Shown piece after piece: positions 1-10,715 of a DNA stretch of 64,000 nt. This stretch comes from Agapanthus africanus. Lineage: Eukaryota > Streptophyta > Magnoliopsida > Asparagales > Amaryllidaceae. The DNA is taken from contig JASDDO010000006.1 in assembly GCA_030015575.1 (NCBI GenBank), positions 318,294,361 through 318,358,360 on the forward strand, in the 5' to 3' direction. The notes beneath the pieces are model-generated. The model had not been told where the DNA came from and searched no databases. It saw nothing but the letters and a program-made list of their open reading frames with translations. The position numbers were made by a program, and so were the translations under genes. Position 1 is the first letter of the stretch. Each line of letters starts with the position of its first letter.

Positions 1-1386
1 CGAAAGTATTCTTTTATTGATTAACCAAATTACAATCACAAATGAAAACGCGAAAAAAATAACATGTTTATAAAAATCACCTTTTCCTAAAATGACAAAA
101 TAAAATCCATTCAACTCTAGCATAAGCTAATTTTTCTATGATTTAAAGAAACACGACCTCTCAATGTCCGCTATATCTATCGATCATAAGAGATAAATGA
201 ACCATACCTGGAGCCAACAATGTAGCTTAAAAGCTATCCAATTTTTTCCGTCTCTCTTTCTATGTTCCGTCCAATGCCGTCCATATGCATTGCAACCAAA
301 AAGGAAAACAAAATCTCGAAGAATGGGACCATGCAAGTAAGTGGCTATTGAAGAAAAGTAAGCATGGCGTCTCATAGTAAAAAGCATCTTCAATATCCGA
401 CCTAAGATATCTCCATCTCCATTATTAGATTATTATTAAATTCCAAATTAAAAATGTGACTTATACTTGCAAGCTTCCTTTGATATTTAGATGGAGGCTT
501 GAATTGCACAGAATTTGACCAAACAGGTAATACCTCTCTTGCTACTACACGCCTTTTGATTCCCTTAAATAATTAAACATTATTTAAATGCTGATAATGA
601 CTCCATTTCCATGAGATTAATTGATACTAATATCTTTGTTTACCCATATTCAAGCATTGTTACGATGAGAATACAATGAGATTCAACAAAATCGAATATA
701 TCGTTGTTGCCATGGATAGAAAGACGGATATACTTTATAAACAAGAGTCCGTAAAGTCAAAAAACTTGCAACGATGCCAGGGATACAATGGCGTGCTGCA
801 GTTAACCTAATTGCTTGCAAAATTAATAAATGGTTAGTTAGAAACGGTAAGGTGCTGACCATTTTTTTATCATCACAAATCCTGATTAGTTATTGCTAAT
901 CAATATTAATATATGTTATAAGAAATTATGAGTAGGAGATGTATTTATTTATTGTTTGTCATCATTTTTAGTTAGGAAGAAAAGACTAGAACTCAAAGCC
1001 AGCAAACCGGTCACTAATACATATTCATACGTCATCCAGGAATGTATTATTTTCCTAAAATAAACTCCGCCGGGTTATGCTTAAATATCTTATCTTTTTA
1101 CGGCTTGTCCCAAGCTGGGATAAAGTAGATGGATAATTGTATTAGATAGCCAATAGCGATCCTTAATAGATCGGAATGGAGAAAACAAATTCATATACCC
1201 GACTACAAAAACTTTGGGATAAAAGCTGGCTGTAGTTGATGTACATTCCTTAAATAAGATATATCCAGGATTTTTCCTAGGTTTCAAAACATTTTTAATG
1301 CATGAACCAAACGACTGCCTCTCTATATGCGACCCAAATAATTATATCCATTAAATTAATTGGGGTTTTCTTTACAATGAATGTAA
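1..1386. other. Intergenic, AT-rich, upstream of GT61 gene
   Basis: No gene can be supported here. The DNA is AT-rich with scattered stops in all frames. A minus-strand reading of 69 codons at 184-393 has no recognised domain and no splice partner, so I do not call it. The last 200 bases before 1582 should hold the promoter and 5' UTR of the glycosyltransferase gene. A CATCAT-rich microsatellite at about 1549-1566 lies just upstream of the chosen start. Confidence 0.6.
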
Positions 1387-1581
1387 GTGCACCAAGATGG
1401 AAAATGTGAGGCTGTTTTAAAAATTATGGTTGACCTGTTTGTTAACAAGTTGATATCAGTGCTACAAATATGTCCACCTTCCGTCTTGTTTTTCCCTTCT
1501 TCAAGTGGTTACAAAGCCTCGTTCTCTTCTCTATTGTTCAGGTTCAGCATCATCATCATCATCATCAAGAATTATGTGCTG

Positions 1582-3496
1582 ATGAGAGAAATGGCTCATC
1601 ATCAACCTAAGATCAAATCTCTTCCTCCACAATCGATGAAGTCGTCGCAAAGATACCAGCTATTCCGCTACGTCCTTTTGCTTCTGTTGACGCTTTCGGC
1701 AGGCATTTCAGTTTTCAGCCTCGCTTCATCTTCGCCGCCTTCTACGGAAACAAGAAGCGATGTAGAGTCTTTGAAGACTCGTATTTCATCGACAAAGATC
1801 CGTCTCCAAGCAAATGAAGAAAAGGGCAGCACAACCTCAGTATCATGTTCGGACCTCATCGACGGTAGGCACAACTATTTCTAAAAAATTGTCCAAATTT
1901 TGATGGGTTTAGCACAAAACACCCATAAAGTTTACCCCTTATAACACTTCAGGTATATTTGAAAGTTTAAGTTTGATCATTCGATATAACAATTTTGACA
2001 CATATTGCAGGGATCAGTAATTCAGGAACGACGAATCGAGGGCTACTATGCTGCGACAGAAGCCATCAACGCACAGACGTATGCTACATGAAAGGCGATA
2101 TCAGAAGTGATGCTACAACATCATCCATCTTGCTTTATGGATCCAATGACAAAAATAACACGATCGAGAAGATTCGGCCTTACACCAGAAAATGGGAGAC
2201 TAGGATTATGGACACCATCGATGAAATTACACTTCGCCCAATACCAAACCCTAACAAAGATAACAGCAGCGGTGTTGTAATAAACCGATGCAGCGTTCAT
2301 CACAATGTGCCGGCGATTATGTTCTCAACAGGCGGATACACAGGAAACGTGTACCACGAGTTCAATGATGGTTTGATTCCATTATATATCACAACGGAGA
2401 GGTTTAAAGGCGAAGTTGTGTTTGTGGTTTTAGAGTACCATTCATGGTGGAAAACCAAGTATGGGGGTGTTCTGCAGAAGTTGAGCAATTACAAGATGGT
2501 GGATTTTTCCGATGATCGTCGAGTCCATTGCTTTCCCGAGATGATCGTTGGCTTGAAAATTCACGGCGAGCTGACAATAGATCCAAAACTCATGCACAAT
2601 GGTATTAGTTTCTCTCCTTTATTGCTATTAGGGTTACTTGCACAAAACTCCCCTGAAGTTTACCTCATATAGCATACATACCCGCCTCAGCTAATTTATT
2701 AGCACAAACAACCCTTTTACTCATGGACCAAAACCCTTTAAACAATCAAATTCAACTCTGAACAACTCAAAACAATCGTCTAATTTAACTCAAGACCTTC
2801 ATTGTGTTGCTTAGCGGAGATTAGATTGTTTGTTCCACGCGATTAAAAACTAAGTATATTTTTGTTGCGATCACAGGCAAAGGAATCTGGGACTTCCAAT
2901 CACTACTTGGTCAAGGATTTATTACGCCACCGACACCAGAAATAGCACCGCCCACCCGTGCACAAAGACCTAAATTAGCCATTTTCATCCGGAATCGATC
3001 CAGGGTGCTGCAAAACTTGAGAGAAATAAAAAAAAATTGCGAAAGAACAGGGTTCGATGTGCAAATCCTCAACCCCAAAAGAAAGACTCCACTTTCAGAG
3101 ATCTACACTGCTCTGAACTCTTCCGATGCTATGCTAGCAGTTCATGGCGCAGCGATGACGCATTTTATGTTCATGCAACCTGGTAAGGTACTGATACAGA
3201 TTGTTCCTTTGGGTTTAGATTGGGCAGCCGAGGCTTATTATGGGGAGCCGGCGAAAAGGCTAGGGCTACACTACATTGCTTATAAAATGAGGCCTGAAGA
3301 GAGTTCTCTGTATAAACAGTACGATCATCGAAACCCTGTTATAAGAAACCCATATTCGATCACTAGCAAAGGATGGTCCGAGACCAAGAAGATTTATCTG
3401 GAACGACAAAATGTTCGGATAAATCTAAGAAAATTCAGCAGGGTAATTGCAAAGGTCCACACTGATATAGTCCATAGATTACATGTACAATTGTAG
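1582..3496 (+). CDS. Glycosyltransferase family 61 protein (Golgi type II), three exons
   Basis: Exons are 1582-1864, 2011-2601 and 2877-3496. All junctions are GT-AG and join in frame to 497 codons ending in TAG. The product is a plant GT61 enzyme, the family of xylan arabinosyl- and xylosyltransferases and related O-glycan enzymes of the Golgi. A basic N-terminus is followed by a hydrophobic anchor at about residues 29-48, as expected for a type II Golgi protein. Exon 2 carries the cysteine-rich start of the DUF563 domain (GLLCCDRSHQRTDVCY) and the motif GGYTGNVYHEFNDGLIPLY. Exon 3 carries the family signature VHGAAMTHFMFMQPG near residue 380. An in-frame ATG at 1387 would add 65 unlikely residues. 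ATGs at 1582 and 1591 both fit, and 1582 is used here. The exact acceptor sugar cannot be told from sequence. No frameshift or internal stop is seen, so the gene looks intact. Confidence 0.87.
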
Positions 3497-5480
3497 AGTT
3501 AAACATACCAAGACGAGGTCAGAAATTCTTTTGGTTATATGATTGATTTTGTAAATAGAAACGTAGTCCCCATGTCAATAAAATTATATTCAAAGAGACC
3601 AACATCAGATCCACCAACCATCAATTTTTCTGCCCACGCACATCAACTGAGTGTCGATTTCGACCCAATTCGAAACCAACCCAAAATAAACAGGTATGAT
3701 TCGAGCATAACGGGTATGGGTCATACACAGGTTAACCTGCCTAACACGATCAATAAACAAGGTTATGGTCAATACTCTTGCTCACGTAACCCGATTTGAA
3801 TCGATAAAAAAAGGTTTCTATAAAATACAAACTAAAAATTTGTTAGTAGGGTTAGCCAGGTCAGATATGGGTTATAATCTGATCGGTTTCAGATCGTAAT
3901 TAGCTAATATCAAAACCGACCTGACCCCAAACTGTCCGTGTCTAAAATTTTCATAACTCACGCACCAGATACACACCAACTTTTGTTAGGCCATGAATGA
4001 TTTGTTGTTCTCATTTAGGTAGGAATAGAGTCCTACACGGTAGTTATTGCTTTGGTGTGTTTGGTTGAGATAAGGAGAGCGCGATGCATCATCGACTCAT
4101 GATTGCTCTTTCTTCCTTCTTTCTCAAACCAAAACCAGTGGAATCCAGCACGAAGCAGATGTCTTTGCTTGGCTAATGAATATACCATCAGCTGACTTTA
4201 AACCAATGCTTGAGGGTTAGTTGACATTAAACAACCATCCAATGATTGGGTATTATTTAGACCAAGAAGCCTCTTCATCTTTTTTTGGATAGCAAACCAC
4301 TCTCTTTATGATGAAAGGATATTGGAGCATAGAAGGTGTCTATATTTTCAACCGGTGACAGCGGCGGGTCCAGGTATCTACATCTAATACAGGTAGCAGC
4401 GGGTGACGGGTCCAAGTTTCGATACCTAATACAAGAGGCGTCGGGTCGAACCAGATCATACAAAATCCAATTTGGCTAATAATTCTAGGATCCATCATTA
4501 AGTCTAAACCAAAAGGATTGTCAGACTAAGATTTTTTGTCATCTAAAGCATATTTTATTGGTATCCAACAGAAGTGAAATCTTCACATACATACAGGGGA
4601 GTTGATTCGTAAAGGTTTAAATTTAAAAACAGCACGAAATGGATTTATATATTTCAGGATCTATAATTATACGTTAGACTATAATAAGAATTTAGGCCCC
4701 CGTCACCGAGAGGATCAAATCACATACCGGTTGATCATCCATCATCCACTTCTATGGAGATGCAACCAACTGCAAAATCTGTCTCAACATATCTTCCAAG
4801 TTTTTAGATCATAGAGTTTCTCATTTGGAGGGAAAAAGATTATTTTTATGTTTATTGTACTTCCCGGCTCATCCATATGACACATATTTACGAATTCCTA
4901 AGAAAAATTCAACATTGCGGCATCATTGACCTCAGTCAGCCTTCAGATTCCCAAATTGACAAGAAGATGAATATACAGATAGATATAACATTAGGTTTGC
5001 ATAATCCACATATCCGACAAACTGGCAGGGCTCTGAAATTTAAGGGTTAGGTTAATACTCCAAGGCCTAATGTAAGTAAGTAGAAAGATATTGTCCCTCT
5101 CTTAATCCCCTGTTATCACCAAGAGCAATGCAAGGGTAGACTTCGCGGGTTACATAAAGGACTACCTGTGCACTCTCTGATCCATGAGATCCGCCTCCCT
5201 TTGAACCCGGTTAGAGTTTTTAGCAATGATTCCATGATTTCATCGTATGCAACCAACCACGATCAGGAATATCTTCTTCCACGCTTTATAAGGACAAGAG
5301 CAAGTTTCTTTTTAAAATGGCATAAGATAGTGGAAAAGCTAGCTGGTATCCTGTAATGTAGGCGTTCGTGCATCTTAGGCTCTTAGCGTAAAACCAGTCC
5401 ATTTTGTAAAGATGCTGATGGGTTTCTGAAGTTTGGTACAGACTAGTTCCCAAACCAAAATGAGAGTTTGAAAAAAGAAA
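3497..5480. other. Intergenic, no gene seen
   Basis: This is downstream flank of the glycosyltransferase gene. It begins with its 3' UTR. Around 3600-3960 there is a stretch rich in short variants of GGGTC, AACCCGA and CGACC, in both orientations, of the kind often found in decayed repeats. Short open frames (3539-3799, 4602-4814, 5168-5356) have no recognisable domain. A very small inverted pair around 4056-4135 (GTTTGGTTGAGA against TCTCAAACC) may be a MITE remnant. Confidence 0.5.
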
Positions 5481-5499
5481 AACCCAAGACTGATGGAAA

Positions 5500-6450
5500 A
5501 GTTCTGCTACACTCAGCTTGGCCCGTGTACAAACTCGGCTATGTAATAACTTGTACAGGTTCAGCTCAAGTTTGAGTTCAGCTCATCAAAGACTCAAGAT
5601 GGTGGGATAAGCTCTGCTCGTAGGTTCAGATCAGCTTGATCTCTATTTTCTAAATTGGTTCTCACTTTTTAGTCTAATATGTTGAGTTGATGATTCCTAG
5701 TCCAATATAATAGTTCAAATTTATTCCGTAAGCATAAGAAAACCTTCCATTGACATACATGGTAATTTGTAGCACATATGGCAGGCACTACATGAATTGA
5801 ACCGGGTATAACTCCTAAACACAACACTTCCTCATAGGCTTGCCATCTCTTTCAAATTCTCAAAATGCTTCATATGGTTCATGCGTATATACCAGTAGTT
5901 GCCAATAATTGTAAAGGGCTAAAGAAGCTCGAGACCAAGTTGGAACTTGTAGAGAGCTCACTCAGGCTCATTTGATTAACCTAAATGAAGCATCAGTCAA
6001 GAATATAACGTTAAGACCATTTAAGTAATCGAAACAGTCTGAAGCTCCTTTTTGTTTAGCTCCCAGCCAGTAATATTGTTAACCACGGATGCTAATTTCT
6101 CCCAAATAAATGCACGGTACAACAAGAACGGGATACATTGGAGCTACTAGGGTTCACAAGTGGCTCGAAAAACTCGAGGCTCAACTCGGGACGGCTAGGT
6201 AAGAGCTCGTTGGAACCTTTAAGTTGCCTTGATTTGAGCTATATTGGGGCGTCTAGGCTTATTAACTAGCTCAAGAAATCTTATCGAAACCTGTTAAATT
6301 ACCTTGAATTGAGCTTGAACATCCAAGCTCACGAAAGTACATGAATGGGCTCAAGCATGATTGAGCTTGACAAAACTCACAGTCGGGCTTAGTTCATTAA
6401 TGGCTACTTTCCGCTCAGGTTCGCGTGTGACTTGTTAAAGGTTCGCTGAG
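5500..6450. repeat. Degenerate GCTCAAG/GCTCGAG-rich repeat
   Basis: Variants of AGCTCAAG, AGCTTGA, CTCGAG and GGCTCAA recur many times over about 1 kb, in both orientations, with no open frame. The pattern resembles old hAT-type or foldback repeats. No terminal repeats or target duplication could be placed, so the class is unknown. Confidence 0.4.
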
Positions 6451-7621
6451 TTGAAATGAACTCCACTATTATGTTGTTTAGTTTCAAACAGATCACTAGT
6501 CTAACATTTCAATTTCACTTCCAGTTTAATACAATGATTTAGGCAATTTTCAATTTATTCGTTAAGTGGGGAAAATGGAAGAGGAAAACTAGGACACACT
6601 ATGTTATATAATTTAGAGGTGAGGACATTTGAACAAGATAAGCCCAATTCTTATAATAGAATTCGCTCCCAAAATTTTCATAATATTGATGTATTGTAGT
6701 TTGTTTCAGCAGATAGAGATCAAAAATTAAAGAGGGTGATTTTTAAGTTATTTAGCATGCCAACAATAAAGAAAACGAAATAGCATGCATTCCTCTGCTT
6801 GAATTGGAAATGCCATTTTTGTTGTCGGATGATAATATCATAGATAATTTTAGTATTTAATCCAATATTGCATTATACAATGCCATTACAAGTGGCTCAA
6901 AAGTCGCTCTACACTTTAAGGCTAAATATCCATTTATTTTCTGAAATATATTCTTGAAATATGTTTGCTACTGCTTATCTATAGTTGCATATGAGACAGA
7001 AGCGTGGCTCGGGGTAGTTTGGTAACCAAAACGAGTGTGTGGACGTGCCGTGCAGCTGTCCATGCATTTGTGTGTGCACGTATGGATGTGTGTAGGTGAA
7101 ATGCAAGGGCTCACCAAGCTATTGTTAAATCAAACAAAAGCACCTTAACATACTTCTATGCAATACAGAGAGGAGAAACAAGAGAGCAGGTTGCATCTGC
7201 AACCATTAAGAACATTACAGCAATGTCCATGAGCATGGATCAAATCGTGTTCTACATATAGTAACTGTATTATGGAATGCCAATACGTAAATGTAACGTA
7301 AATGTAGCATAAAAGCTATTCTATGGGAAGTAACAAGTTTTGGCAAATAACTGACATAAAAGGGTACCGGTACCAGAAGAAAATAGAGATTTAACACATT
7401 TTAAAAAGCTCATTTGCGATCCTTAAACATTAAAGAAAAGCTCGTTTCATTTGCAGTCATGAAGTTTCAAGACTCTAAAGGAGTACAATAGCATTAAATA
7501 AAACCTCCAGTTTAACTTTGAGGTAATAAAGTCACAAAATCTGATTTATCTAAAAGAGCAAAAATCCTAGCCAAACAGAACAGCTGCCAAAGAAATGTTA
7601 CCACAAGTTCAGGGAATGAAC
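6451..7621. other. Intergenic and 3' UTR side of NMT gene
   Basis: AT-rich sequence without a supportable gene. The part next to 7622 (about 7400-7621) is the likely 3' UTR of the minus-strand myristoyltransferase gene. A GT-rich patch lies at about 7035-7100. Confidence 0.5.
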
Positions 7622-8923
7622 TTAAAGAAGGACTAGCCCAAGTTCCGATGGCTTCAACGCACTCCGAATCCGGTAATTATATAAGTAGTAATGCAGATGC
7701 CCATCTCCCGGACCGAACTTAAGCTCCTTCAAGAAACCCTCATTGTGCATCACATCAAGCGCGTTGAACACATCGTAATCCTCCTGCTTCGCTACTATAA
7801 GCGCATCATTCATAAGCTCAAGCAAAGGGGTCTTTGTACTCACATTATAGTACGAATAAGCCGCTTTCAACACCGAGTAATTCTGATTGTTCAGTATCGA
7901 AGATGGCAGAGCATAAAAGCTGCAAAAGTCCGTGACTTCATGAGTTTCAGGACTCTCAACCACATAACTATCAATCACGTTCTCAACAGGAAGAAGCCAA
8001 TGCTCAACATCATCCTCATCAAAATCAGGGGTCACAGCAAACTGACCCAAATAACCCCTCAACAGCCTTGTAACCGCAGGCACATCACGAAGCTCCATCT
8101 TCCTAAACCCCGGAGTCACGGTAGCCTCAGGGACCTTATAAAGCCTAATCGTCCTGCTCATGGTCATCCTCGCCCCGAGCCTAGAAAACCCAACGTCGAT
8201 CAACTTCTTCGGGTTCAACGACCGATGCCAATACCGACAGCTCGTGATGGGCGTCGGCAGAACAATCCCAGCAGTATAAGCAGCCTGCCAGATATTCTCT
8301 AAATGCACTCTCCTCGTAACCTCCTTAATCATCACGGGCGCCAAACGCTTCGAGCGCAGCTTCTTGTGAACGCAGAGGAAGTTAATTTCGGCCATCTTGA
8401 CAACATCGTCCCTCACCCGAATCCTCGCAGGCACGCCGGTGATGAAAGCCACCAGCTTTTTGCTCGCCTTGACCCTAACCCCAATGTGCCAGCTCTTGAA
8501 ATACCCGGGAGGCCGAAGAGCCCATCGGAGGAACTCCTTCGAGTAATTGAACCTGAACATATTCTCATCGTCTTCGACGTAATTGTTAGTCAATAGATTG
8601 TAAACCTCGAGGCAAGTGCCGTCGTTGTCCATGTCGCAAGTGGTCCATTCATAGGGCGCAGGGAGATTGTAGGGCTCGGGCTTCACGTCGGAGATCGGGG
8701 TTGGGGGCTCGATCGGGCCCTCGGAGAGATCGGCGTTGCCGAGATCATTGAATTGGCCGACGGGCTGGGTCTCCCAGAACTTGTGCTGCTTGGTTTTGCC
8801 TAGGGCTAGGGTTTCTTGAACCTTGCGAGCTAGCGTTTCGATGGAGATCTCGTCGGCTTCCGATCCTGCGGCGGAGGAGGATGGGTTCGGATCCGAGGGC
8901 GGGTTGGCGTCGCCAACCACCAT
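7622..8923 (-). CDS. NMT1: Glycylpeptide N-tetradecanoyltransferase (N-myristoyltransferase)
   Basis: The enzyme moves myristate from myristoyl-CoA to the N-terminal glycine of target proteins in the cytosol and on ribosomes. The reading frame is uninterrupted. Starting at the ATG at 8923 it has 433 codons, close to the usual plant length. Visible family blocks are HKFWETQPVGQF near the start, the NMT signature EINFLCVHKKLRSKRLAP near residue 179 of the short form, the block HRSLNPKKLIDVGFSRL, the C-terminal block KFGPGDGHLHYYLYNYR, and the terminal LGLVLL, whose final carboxylate is catalytic in this family. The frame stays open upstream to an ATG at 9046, which adds 41 proline-rich residues. 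I prefer 8923 because the family length and the acidic, serine-rich N-terminus begin there, and its context (GCCATGG) is strong. No defect is seen. It is divergent from the THOC6 gene, with about 1.7 kb between. Confidence 0.94.
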   Translation of the reverse strand: MVVGDANPPSDPNPSSSAAGSEADEISIETLARKVQETLALGKTKQHKFWETQPVGQFNDLGNADLSEGPIEPPTPISDVKPEPYNLPAPYEWTTCDMDNDGTCLEVYNLLTNNYVEDDENMFRFNYSKEFLRWALRPPGYFKSWHIGVRVKASKKLVAFITGVPARIRVRDDVVKMAEINFLCVHKKLRSKRLAPVMIKEVTRRVHLENIWQAAYTAGIVLPTPITSCRYWHRSLNPKKLIDVGFSRLGARMTMSRTIRLYKVPEATVTPGFRKMELRDVPAVTRLLRGYLGQFAVTPDFDEDDVEHWLLPVENVIDSYVVESPETHEVTDFCSFYALPSSILNNQNYSVLKAAYSYYNVSTKTPLLELMNDALIVAKQEDYDVFNALDVMHNEGFLKELKFGPGDGHLHYYLYNYRIRSALKPSELGLVLL

Positions 8924-9060
8924 GGCTGGGATGTGATCTGCAGAAGGATCGAAAGGAGGGATTAGGATTTTTTCTTGAAACGGAGGATTCGGAGGAAAGG
9001 GATCGGAGATAAAGGGAAGAGGGGTTGGGGTGCGGGTCGGGTTCATACGATTATTATTAA

Positions 9061-9405
9061 CAATGCACGTGTGTATTATGATAAATGTTTGGTATGGATA
9101 TATTCAATTGTCTCCGCAAAATTTGTCTCCGCAGAATTTATCTGTATTGTTATAACCGTAATTCTTGAGGGTCTTTGATATTTTGATTCGTACTTAACTT
9201 AACAAAGCATACATTGAGTGTCGTATGTCATTTTAATCGACATCACCGGCTTTTGGTGCATGGTTATATATCAATATATTAAAAAATGTTTGAAAAGATT
9301 TTTAAAAACTTTTAGTTAGGATAATAGATTTCGTTTACAAACTTTTAGTCAGAATAATGAATATATCCATGCTAAACCTTTATTTAATACACATGTATAT
9401 TACAT
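9061..9405. mobile_element. Small inverted-repeat element (MITE) at NMT 5' end
   Basis: The segment at about 9066-9105 and the segment at about 9356-9400 are imperfect inverted copies. Both arms share, as inverse complements, GAATATATCCAT followed by TAAAC or CAAAC, TTTAT and AATACAC. Between the arms two direct copies of AACTTTTAGT[TC]AG lie about 35 bases apart. The element sits directly upstream of the NMT start region, so it probably lies in the 5' UTR or proximal promoter. No convincing target duplication was found, so the exact ends are approximate. Confidence 0.55.
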
Positions 9406-10715
9406 TTGCAAAATATAATCAACTTAACTAAAAGCTTTTTATGGCATTTTGAAAGCAAAAGGTTGTTGATGTGGACCATCTTAGATTGAAGTATTTTTCT
9501 CATTTTTCTAAATATTTAATTCATAATTAATGTGAGGAGGCTGCATGATCCCTCCTCTTCGGGTTATAATAATAGAGATGCCGTGCTATTTAGATCCAAT
9601 GTTTGATTGAGCGGTGAACTGATAGGCATTGTTTTTAGATTATTGAAAAGGTTTGATGAGAAATATAGATTTCAGATTTATTGTATTTATTTATGACAGT
9701 TAAAGCTTTTGACAGGCATAGTAATCTTTTTAAATACTGTTTATCTAAATTTTCTTCTTCTTCACGGTTTAAGGTTATTGATCCTAAAAGATTTTCTCTA
9801 ATCAAAACTAGAATTAAGAATTTATTCTTTTTAAAAAAATATTTAATCTGTATCTGCTTTTCTACTGTTATAAGGTAAAAAGGGAGGGCACCATTTAATT
9901 TTGTTTACCATTAACAGGTAAAGGAAGTGGTCATTTAATTTTGAAATATTCATAACGCGGCTTTTTATTTTTTTCAGATAAATAAAAAAACACCATTGTT
10001 TTATTCTAAGAAGGTCCATGCCATCCTTTTTTGATAATGAAGAATCCTTAGAAATATTTAAGAGGACGACCTTAGAAATATTTAAGAGGACGACGAAGGC
10101 CAAGAAAGACTTAAAATGAATTTTTTTTGGCTTTTGAATTTTTTTTTTTATAAACCCATAGCTAATTTATCAAATGCTCTCAAATTTATCATAAGAGAAT
10201 AAGTTAGTTAAAGAGTTAAAAGTAATAAAACAAAGATATATTTTGATCATATAGACACGCACATGTATTTTTATATCATATCAATTTAAGCACCTGCATC
10301 GCATGCGTCATAGTTTGAGTTTTATCATGGTTTGAAATCTCACCAACCGTTTGCTGCCTATCTGCCTCGAACCAATCACGATTAATCCATTGTTTATAAA
10401 ATCTACAACCTAGCTAAAACCCCTCGGTTAAGAACATGAAGTCAATCGAGCTTTTCAAAAGATGACCTAAATTCTTCGTCTCCTTCTCATTGGTGCATAC
10501 ACCCAGTGTACCGAATTATTTCCCATCCCTGCAATTTGATTCTAAAGACCGCAACGCAATTGTTACATATTGTTATTTTACATTAGAAAAAAGGCGTTGG
10601 AGGTGATATATGAAAATACGGGCCTAAAACTAAAAGGAAACATTCTCGCATCCAAAGCAACTGTCGTTGGCGCGCACCGTCGTCAATCGCAGCTCACGGC
10701 GAGCTCCCGAAAAAA
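9406..10715. other. Intergenic, shared upstream region of NMT and THOC6 genes
   Basis: AT-rich, no gene supported. It holds a perfect 24-bp tandem duplication at 10046-10069 and 10070-10093 (unit CCTTAGAAATATTTAAGAGG plus ACGA). The part close to 10716 is less AT-rich and is the probable promoter and 5' UTR of the WD40 gene. An open frame beginning at 10570 runs through the same DNA in another frame and is a shadow. Confidence 0.5.

Noticed and set aside
1387-1581. Upstream in-frame ATG extending the glycosyltransferase by 65 codons
   Set aside because: The extra residues have no family similarity and would place the membrane anchor far from the N-terminus. The start at 1582 gives the normal layout.
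4050-4140. Tiny MITE with GTTTGGTTGAGA ends
   Set aside because: The inverted match is only about 12 bases with no target duplication, so chance cannot be excluded.
7691-8302. 203-codon + strand open frame
   Set aside because: It is the antisense shadow of the N-myristoyltransferase coding sequence.
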